Positions 57,149 to 64,000 of a stretch of DNA of 64,000 nt are shown in pieces; position 1 is the stretch's first letter; each line of letters opens with the position of its first letter. A program made the position numbers and the translations under genes. The DNA is taken from contig NC_064832.1 of assembly GCF_024166365.1 (NCBI RefSeq), forward strand, positions 41,754,249-41,818,248. Reading direction: 5' to 3'. Under the pieces are notes generated by a model. The model saw nothing but the letters and a program-made list of their open reading frames with translations. It did no database searches and was not told where the DNA came from. Source of the DNA: Elephas maximus indicus (lineage: Eukaryota; Chordata; Mammalia; Proboscidea; Elephantidae).

Positions 57149-57625
57149 GCTAAAAAGTCTAAACAAGATCTTTCAATAAGTTTTGAAATAAAAATCCTAA
57201 AGTGCAGAAATGTATATTGTCATCGATTAACTGTTAACGTTTATTCTCTTACAATCAATGGCATTTTAGTCATCATATCTAAATATATCTAAAGCCAAGA
57301 GAGGTTTAGCAAATGACTAGTCCAGCCTTTTTATTTTGTACTTGAAAAAATAACGCTCATAGAACTTAAATGAGTTTCCCATGATTACACAGATCACTGG
57401 CATATGATGGTACAAGTTTCCATTTAGATAAGCTAGGTTTTCAAGAGGTCACCATTGATGACTATTGTGAACGAAGTTTCTTTAGTTGTAATAGCATGTT
57501 ACCTTCTTTGACAACACAATGAGATTACATTGTTCCTCTCAGTATGTGAGTATATAGTATGATCTAACAAAGTAAAGTGATAAAGAATTTCTTATACTGA
57601 GGGACCTCCCATAAAAACATGACTC
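57149..57625. other. Non-coding, nothing recognised
   Basis: No gene is recognised. MIR-like wording (TCATAGAACTTAAATGAG) may be present near 57355. Confidence 0.35.
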
Positions 57626-58061
57626 CTTACAATGGAATATTATTCAGCCATAAAAATGAATGTTGATTCGTGATACAACTTGGAGGAACCTTGAAAACAT
57701 TATGCTAAATAAAAAATGCCAGCCACAAAATTTCACATATTATGCAAATCTGTTCAAATGAAAGTCTAGAATGGGAAAAGCTATAGAGATAGAAAGTGGA
57801 TTAGAAGTTTTTTAGGATGGAGGGGGTGGTGGATGGGAGATAGGGAAGTAACAGCTAAAAGATATTGGCTTTGCTAAAAGATATTGGCTTTCCTTTTGAA
57901 GTGATGAAAATATTCTAAAATTGACTGTAAAATTGGCTATGATGGTTACATATATCAAGGACCATTGAATTTTGCACTTTGAATGGATGAATTGTATGGT
58001 ATGTGAATTATATCTTAATAGCTGTTTAAAAATAAATGAAATAAATTAAAAAAAAAAATGG
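57626..58061 (+). mobile_element. L1 3' end
   Basis: ACAATGGAATATTATTCAGCC starts the end of ORF2, and the 3' UTR runs to AATAAATTAAAAAAAAAAA. The phrase GCTAAAAGATATTGGCTTT is duplicated in tandem at about 57855-57895. Confidence 0.85.
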
Positions 58062-58555
58062 TTCTTCCACCAAACACACTGAAAGTTCTTGTGGGATAGA
58101 AGTGTTTTCCTAAAATTTCAGGAACTATTGTTTCTGGAATAAAAATGATAGTGTTCCTTGAACATCTGGAGAGTTCAAGTGGTTTGCAGAATAAAACACA
58201 GTTTAACTTCAGACGGTCTAAACATCTTTCCCATATTTCTAGCTAGTCTTTCTTAGTTCTTTTTTTTTTTTTTTTTGGACATTACCATGGTTTTCAGCCT
58301 TTACAGTGCATCAGAATCAATTGTGTACTTCTTGTCTTCATAGTTACTTTTATTTTTATTGAAACAATATAATATGTATAGATAGTTTTGGAATCAAAAG
58401 CTGTAGAAGACCTACAATGAAAAATAGCAGGCCTTTTTTCTCTACCTTCAACTCCAGTAACTCTATATTCAAACATGCTTGATGCTTTCCAGCCATTTTC
58501 CTTGACATTTCTAAATGATACATATTAAGTGAGACAGTATGTCATGTGTGACCAT
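58062..58555. other. Non-coding with a T run
   Basis: A T run lies at 58261-58276. Nothing else is recognised. Confidence 0.4.
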
Positions 58556-61420
58556 ATTTTTTTTAAACAACTTTACTGAGATATAATTGACCTGTGATAA
58601 ATTGTACAAATTTAAGTTGTTCAGTTTCATAAGTTTTGACTCATGCCCACACCTGTAAAACCATTAAGATAATGCGCATATCCTTGCCACCAAAAATTTC
58701 TTTGTGACTTTTTGTAACGTCATCCTCTCATTACTCCTTGTGACACTGCCTTCTCATGCTCAGTCAACTGCTGGTTTACTTTCTGTCACTGTAGATGAGT
58801 TGGATTTTCTAGAATTCTATATAAAAGAAACTATATAGTAAGTACTCTGTTTTTGTCTAGTTTCTTTCACTGAGCATAATTATTTTCAGATTCATGTATG
58901 TTTTTGCATGTAACAGTGGTTTATTCCTTTTTATAGCTGAGCCATATTCAATTGTATGGATACACTAAAGTTTGTTAATCTATTAAATTTTGATGGACAT
59001 TTGGATTATCTCCAGTTTTTGGCTATTGCAAATAAAGCTATTATCAACATTTTTGTGCAAGTCTTTCTGGGGAAATATACTTTTATTTCTCTTGGGTAAA
59101 TATCTGAGAGTGGAAGACCTTGGTCATATGGTAGGTATATGTTTAGCTTTTTAAGAAACAGTTTTTCATTCCCATCTGCACTGTATGAGAGGTCTAGTGT
59201 CTCTATATTCTCACCAACACTTGGAATAATCAGTCTTTTTTAATCTTAGACATTCTAATAGTGTATGGATATATTTCATTGTGGATTTAATTTTCTTTTC
59301 TCTAATGACTAATGATGTTAAGGATAACCAAGACTATGTTGATATTTTAATGAAATAGTTTGAATAATTTAAAAAGTTGAAATCTAAATGTGAATATCTA
59401 CACTGAACAAAGTATCAAAACTTTAAATATAGTGTAAATATTATTGATTTTTCCTTTTGTTTCAGACCTATATGGTGCTTGATACAACAATGACATTAGG
59501 GATCTTTTTCATGTGCTTATTTGCCATCTGCATACTGTCTTTATGAAGTATCTGCTCAAACCTTTTGCTCACTTTTTACTGGGTTGTTTGTTTTCTTATT
59601 GGATTTTAGAATACAAATCCTTCATAAGATATATGATTAGAAAAATGTTTTCTCTGTTGTTTACCTTTTCTTTTTCTTATTAGTGTGTTTAAATGAGTAA
59701 TTTCTTAAATTTAATGAAATCAAATTATCAATTTTATCAGTTCTAAAATTTATGGGTTGCGCTTTTGGTGTAGCAAATTAAGATTTGCTTAACCAAAGTC
59801 TCAGATTTTCTGCATTTCTTCTTCTAGAAGTTTTAGAGTTTTAGGATTTATATTTAGTTGCATTATCCATTTTGAGTTTATTTTTGATATGGCAAAAGAT
59901 ATAAATAAAAGTTAATTTTACTTTTTTTGGCTTGTGGATATTCAGTTGTTCCAGCACCATTTTATGAAAAGACTGTCTATTCTTTACTGAATTGCCTTTG
60001 CAACTTTGTTGTCTTTTAAAGAACTTTGTTCTTCTCTTTCACAGATATTTTGGCTATTTTAGATCCTTTATCATCATCATCATGTATGAATTTTAGAATC
60101 AACTTGTCAATATCTACAGAAAAAGTCTGCTCAATTTTTATTCAGCTTACATTAAATATATAGAACAATTGGGAGAATTGATAACTGTAATGATTCTTCC
60201 CATCCATGAACATGGTTTATCTCCCCATTTATATAGATGTTCTTTAATATTTCTCAGCAATGGTTTGTAGCTTGAATGTACAGGTCTTGTATATCTTTTG
60301 ACAATGTATCCCTAAGAATGAGTTATGAAGTATTTCCTTTTTCTCTACTTTCTGGAAGAGTTTATTTAGAATTGGTATTTTTTATTTTATAAATATTTCC
60401 TATAATTCGTAGGTAAGGATATCTGGGCCTGGAGCTTTTTTGTGTGTATGTGTGTGTGTGCATGTGGGTAGAGTTTTAAAGCACAAATTCAATTTTTAAA
60501 AAAGATACAGAGCTATTCAGATTCTGTTTTTTTCTTGCTTGATCTTGTTAGTTTTTCTCTATGAAGTCACTTGTACATTTCATCTCAGTTGTCAAAATTA
60601 TTGAGCCCAAATTATTTATAGTATTTTCTTATTATTCCCTGAATATCTTTAGAATATATATTGTTGCCACTTCTTTCATTGTTCACATTGGTAATTTGTG
60701 TCTTCTATCTTTTATTTCTGATGTCTGTTTGGAGGTATACTGTTTTACTGATCTTCTCAAATAACCAGATTTTGGATATATTTGTTCATCTATTGTTTTT
60801 CTATTTCCTATTTCACTAATCTCAGTTCTGATCTTTATTATTTCTTTTCTCCTATTTTCTTTTGATTAATTTACTTATAAAATTTAAGGTAGAAATTAAT
60901 GTCATTGAGTTGAGTCCTTTCTCCTATTGAAATACAGCCATTTGGTGCTAAGAATTTCCATCCTTTTTACTCCTTTGGCTGCACCACACATTTGAATATG
61001 TTGAGTTTTCATTTTAATTCTGCTTGAAATACTTTATTTCATTTTTTACTTCCTTTTTTCACCTACAAGTTATTTTGAAGTGTATTATTTAGTTTATAAA
61101 TAATGCCACTTATCTCTTTCATTTTTTATTTCTAATTTAATTATATATATATGTATTTAATCAAGGAACATAAGGAACATACTTGTTTTGATCTGGACAC
61201 TTTCAACTTCCTGAGACTTCTATGGTTCAGAAGGTAGACTAGCTTGGTAAATGTTCCATGTGCACTTGAGATGATATTCTTCTGCTATTGGGTGAATTTT
61301 CAATTAGGTCAAGTTGGTTGATAGTGATTTTTCAAGTATTTTTATACTTACTAATTCTCTGCCTACTTATTCTCTCAGTTAGTGAGAGATGAGTTTTGCA
61401 ATCTCCCATCATAACTGAGG
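58556..61420 (-). mobile_element. Degraded L1 LINE (minus), 2.9 kb
   Basis: The reversed 3' end starts TTTTTAAACAACTTTACTGAG. ORF2 C-terminal wording follows near 58900-59200 and TCCAGCACCATTTTATG near 59950. Upstream ORF2 blocks continue to GCAATCTCCCATCATAACTG near 61420. Stops and indels are throughout. It is in the opposite direction to the L1 end at 57626. Confidence 0.8.
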
Positions 61421-61890
61421 AATCCAGGCTATTTCCATCCTGTGTCTCTGGTATTTCAACATAAGACCTCTAATATCCTATGCCTAGGAAAAATGAGTTT
61501 GGAGAACACAAGCCATTGCTAAGAATCATGGACTAGAACTGACATATGTGGTGCCTGCTACTAAACATTGGGCAGAAATAATTATTACATGGCCCCAATC
61601 TAAATACAAGGAAAGCTGGGAAATATGGGTGCATGGAATATTGGTAAGGAATGAGCATCTTTTCTACAATTAATGTGATAGAAAATTAGGGATGGAAATA
61701 CTCTGTAGACTTGTTTCATGCCATAACTTTTAAAACATTTCCCAAATCACACAGCTGACATTTTGGATCTAACAAGTATCCTATCACTTTTTAAAAAGTA
61801 AAGCCCAGTTTCGTTCATGAAATCTTTGGTATGGCACAGGTGGTCCCTGTCTGAAGAAATGATATAGTATAGTAATTAAGAATTTTGAGT
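61421..61890. other. Non-coding, nothing recognised
   Basis: No gene or repeat is recognised. Confidence 0.4.
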
Positions 61891-61894
61891 GTTC

Positions 61895-62110
61895 ATTATA
61901 TGCCAGTGTGTTGATTACAATACGTGAATAATTTTATTTAATATTTACAGAAACCCTATGGGATACTTTCCATTTTTATATCAATTCTGAGATGATAAAA
62001 CTGAATTGTAGAGAGGAGATAATATACACTGACAGACAGGTAAAAAATTGGCACAGCTGTTCCTTGGACCTTGATACTCAGTCCGCCTGACACTGAAGTC
62101 CATTCTTTAG
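61895..62110 (-). mobile_element. MIR SINE, diverged
   Basis: ATTATATGCCAGTGTGTTG, AATTTTATTTAATATTTACAG and TTGGCACAGCTGTTCC fit reversed MIR. Confidence 0.6.
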
Positions 62111-62236
62111 GTTTTTGTTACTATTCAGGAGAACCTGTTCTGTCTCCAACTTTTGACAAGCAGATTAAGGAGAAAAGGGTGAAAACAGGTTAAAAAAGAT
62201 GAATGACAGTTGTCTTTATTTTTATTGATGAATATA

Positions 62237-62385
62237 ACCCAATGCCATTGAGTTGATTTTGACTCATAGCAGCCCTATAGGACAGAGTAGAACTGCCCCA
62301 CAGGAGTTCCAAGGGAAGGCTGGTGGATTCAAACTGCTGACCTTTTGGTTAGTAGCTGGGCTCTTAACCACTATACCACCAGGGC
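62237..62385 (-). mobile_element. AfroSINE, short form
   Basis: The complete reversed copy has a 16-base duplication with one mismatch: TTTATTGATGAATATA (62221-62236) and TTTATTGATGAATACA (62386-62401). Confidence 0.96.
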
Positions 62386-62439
62386 TTTATTGATGAATAC
62401 AGTAATAAGTAATTCCAGTATCCCCCCGAAATAATTATA

Positions 62440-62560
62440 AGATAATTTTACAATTATATAAATATATTTTATTGTATAGAATATATAATTGGATAATATA
62501 GTGTATTTTATTATATAAATACTAAAATATTAAATATTTTATACAATTATAAAATACATG
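62440..62560. repeat. AT-rich low-complexity DNA
   Basis: Interleaved TATATAAATA and TATTTTATTATA units form several short inverted repeats. Confidence 0.6.
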
Positions 62561-62734
62561 TGATACATCATAAGGATGTTAAGATAGCTATCTTCAACTC
62601 TTTGGAGCACTATCATGAAGAAAAGGGATTATATTGATTCTAAATGACCTCATGGTGTAGAATGAGAGAAGTTATGTGGACACTTTCACTCAAAAAAAAA
62701 ATGATAATAACTACGATTTTTTGAACAGAAAATA

Positions 62735-63410
62735 ACATTTCAGTCATGATGCTGTACAAACATGTTCTCTTTAAATTCTTCCAATAACCGTATCAGGTAG
62801 GAATCTTCATTTTAAGAGATGCAGAATGTTAGTTTCCTAGACCTGCCATGCAAATTGCCACAGTGGCTTAAAATACCAAAGTTTGTTGTCTCACAGTTCT
62901 GGAGGCTGCTGGTCTGAATTTAGGTGTCAGCTGGGCCATGTTCTCTTCAAAGCCCCTAGGGAAGGATCCTCCCTAGTTTCTCCTATTTCACGGGTAGCCC
63001 CAGGCATTCTTTGATTTGTGGCAGCATAACTCCAATCCTTGCCTCCATCTTCACCTGGCTGTCTTTCCTGTGTCTCGGTCTCTGCATTTCTTCTCTCTTT
63101 TTTAATAAGGACAACAGTAATATTAGATTAGGGCCCACCCTACTGCAGTATAACTTTATATTAACCTAACTAATTATATCTCCAAAGACTCTTTTTCCAA
63201 ATAAAGTCCAACTCACAGATACCAGGTGTCAGGATTTGAACATATCTTTTTGGCAGACACGAAATCAACCCAAACCACAGGAACTAAGGTTTAAAGAGGT
63301 TAAGGAATTTCTTTATGGTTTTATGATTAGAAGGTACTGGAAAATGGACTTGAACTTAGGTCTGATTACAAAATTTGTGGCTTAAGTATTATACTATCTT
63401 TTTTTAATGA
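62735..63410 (-). mobile_element. MIR SINE split by an LTR
   Basis: Reversed MIR is readable as CTTCCAATAACCGTATCAGG and CATTTTAAGAGATG to 62826. It resumes after the LTR with GGAACTAAGGTTTAAAGAGG and GTACTGGAAAATGGACTTG. Confidence 0.65.
62827..63279 (+). mobile_element. Solo LTR, ERVL (MLT2-like)
   Basis: It starts TGTTAGTTTCCTAGACCTGC and ends AATCAACCCAAACCACA, with TTGTCTCACAGTTCTGGAGG and TTAGATTAGGGCCCACCCTA inside. These are standard MLT2-class phrases. No internal viral sequence accompanies it. Confidence 0.7.
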
Positions 63411-63591
63411 ATCAGAGATGTTTAATAATGGAATGACCCATTTTAGGACATAATGTGTTTGCCATTTAAGGATTTTTTACTTCAGTGATAACAGAGTTGA
63501 TGTCCACGTTATTTCAGCATGATATGGGTGCTTGCTCCACATGATTTTTAAGACCCTTTCAAATCCTGGGCAATTTATAATTCTCTACACG

Positions 63592-63745
63592 TACCTCTTG
63601 CCATCAAGTCAATTCCGACTCATAGCAGCCCTATAGAACAGAGTAGAACTGCCCCGTAGAGTTTCCAAGGAGCACCTGGTGGATTCGAACTGCTGACCTT
63701 TTGGTTGGCAACTGTAGCACATAACCACTATACCACCAGGGTTTA
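63592..63745 (-). mobile_element. AfroSINE, short form
   Basis: The complete reversed copy runs from TCTTGCCATCAAGTCAATTC to CACCAGGGTTTAG. No clear target duplication is seen. Confidence 0.93.
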
Positions 63746-63892
63746 GGCACTCTAATTCTGTGATCAAGATATTCTCTAACAGAAATGGAGAGGTATCATG
63801 AAATTTTCTGCTTTTAACATACTTTTTATTCAGTATGAATCAACTTTTTACCTAAAACAGTAATGTCTTGACACACTCTGTAATATCTCAAG

Positions 63893-64000
63893 TCCCTAGG
63901 TGGGGTTCAAGTGGTTAACATGCTTGACTACTAACCAAAATGTTAGCAGTTGGAAACCACTCACTCAGAGGTGCCACGGAAGAAAGGCCCGGCAATCTGC
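63893..64000 (+). mobile_element. AfroSINE, long form, cut by window end
   Basis: AAGTCCCTAGGTGGGGTTC, CTACTAACCAAAATGTTAGC and AGAAAGGCCCGGCAATCTGC are the head and long-form block. The tail lies beyond the window. Confidence 0.9.

Overview
The window looks like nuclear DNA of an afrotherian mammal, most likely an elephant or close paenungulate relative. The main evidence is more than thirty copies of AfroSINE, a tRNA-derived SINE with an Asn-like head, on both strands at about one per 2 kb. They occur with RTE (BovB-type) LINEs, L1 LINEs, MIR, L2 and hAT/Tigger relics typical of an old placental genome. The species guess is inference; the AfroSINE and RTE content is visible directly.

I find no intact protein-coding gene, tRNA, rRNA or CRISPR array. 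The window reads as intergenic or intronic DNA. The only host-gene copy I can name is a 5'-truncated processed pseudogene of ABI2 (minus strand, 36.4-37.6 kb). The other coding remains are LINE ORF2 relics and a decayed hAT/ZBED-like transposase near the left end. Open frames of up to about 150 codons elsewhere are what chance gives in 64 kb of AT-rich DNA.

Layout. 0-1.5 kb: hAT relic split by an internally deleted RTE element. 2.2-6.7 kb: AfroSINEs, degraded L1, an unclassified LTR-like block, one TA-flanked MITE, an L1 3' end and two MIRs. 6.7-11.4 kb: mostly single-copy DNA with MIRs broken by AfroSINEs. 11.4-13.7 kb: an L1 that appears to join a monomer-bearing 5' UTR to a 3' UTR with no ORFs between. 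13.7-18.4 kb: hAT relic holding an LTR, then a run of AfroSINEs with clear target-site duplications (TSDs). 18.4-26 kb: single-copy DNA, a degraded plus-strand L1, a tRNA-Gly-headed SINE and AfroSINEs. 26.1-29.2 kb: an L1 inserted into an AfroSINE. 29.3-36.3 kb: a minus-strand L1 carrying a five-level nest of insertions. 36.4-39.7 kb: ABI2 pseudogene, deleted RTE, duplicated RTE/L1 junction and a GC-rich unexplained block. 39.8-45 kb: another L1 3' UTR-like repeat with two SINEs, an L2, and AfroSINE and RTE ends. 45.6-48.8 kb: single-copy DNA. 48.8-57.1 kb: SINE/RTE cluster, two more MITE copies, L2, and an RTE with part of its reverse transcriptase. 57.6-61.4 kb: two L1s in opposite orientation. 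61.4-64 kb: MIRs, one broken by an LTR, and AfroSINEs.

How the parts work together: the RTE LINE ends in a 3' tail that reappears on AfroSINE and on the tRNA-Gly SINE, so these SINEs probably borrowed the RTE machinery. The ABI2 copy and the L1-type insertions reflect L1 retrotransposition. Family names (MER2, MLT2, MIR and so on) come from recognition, without a library search; boundaries without a stated TSD are approximate to tens of bases.
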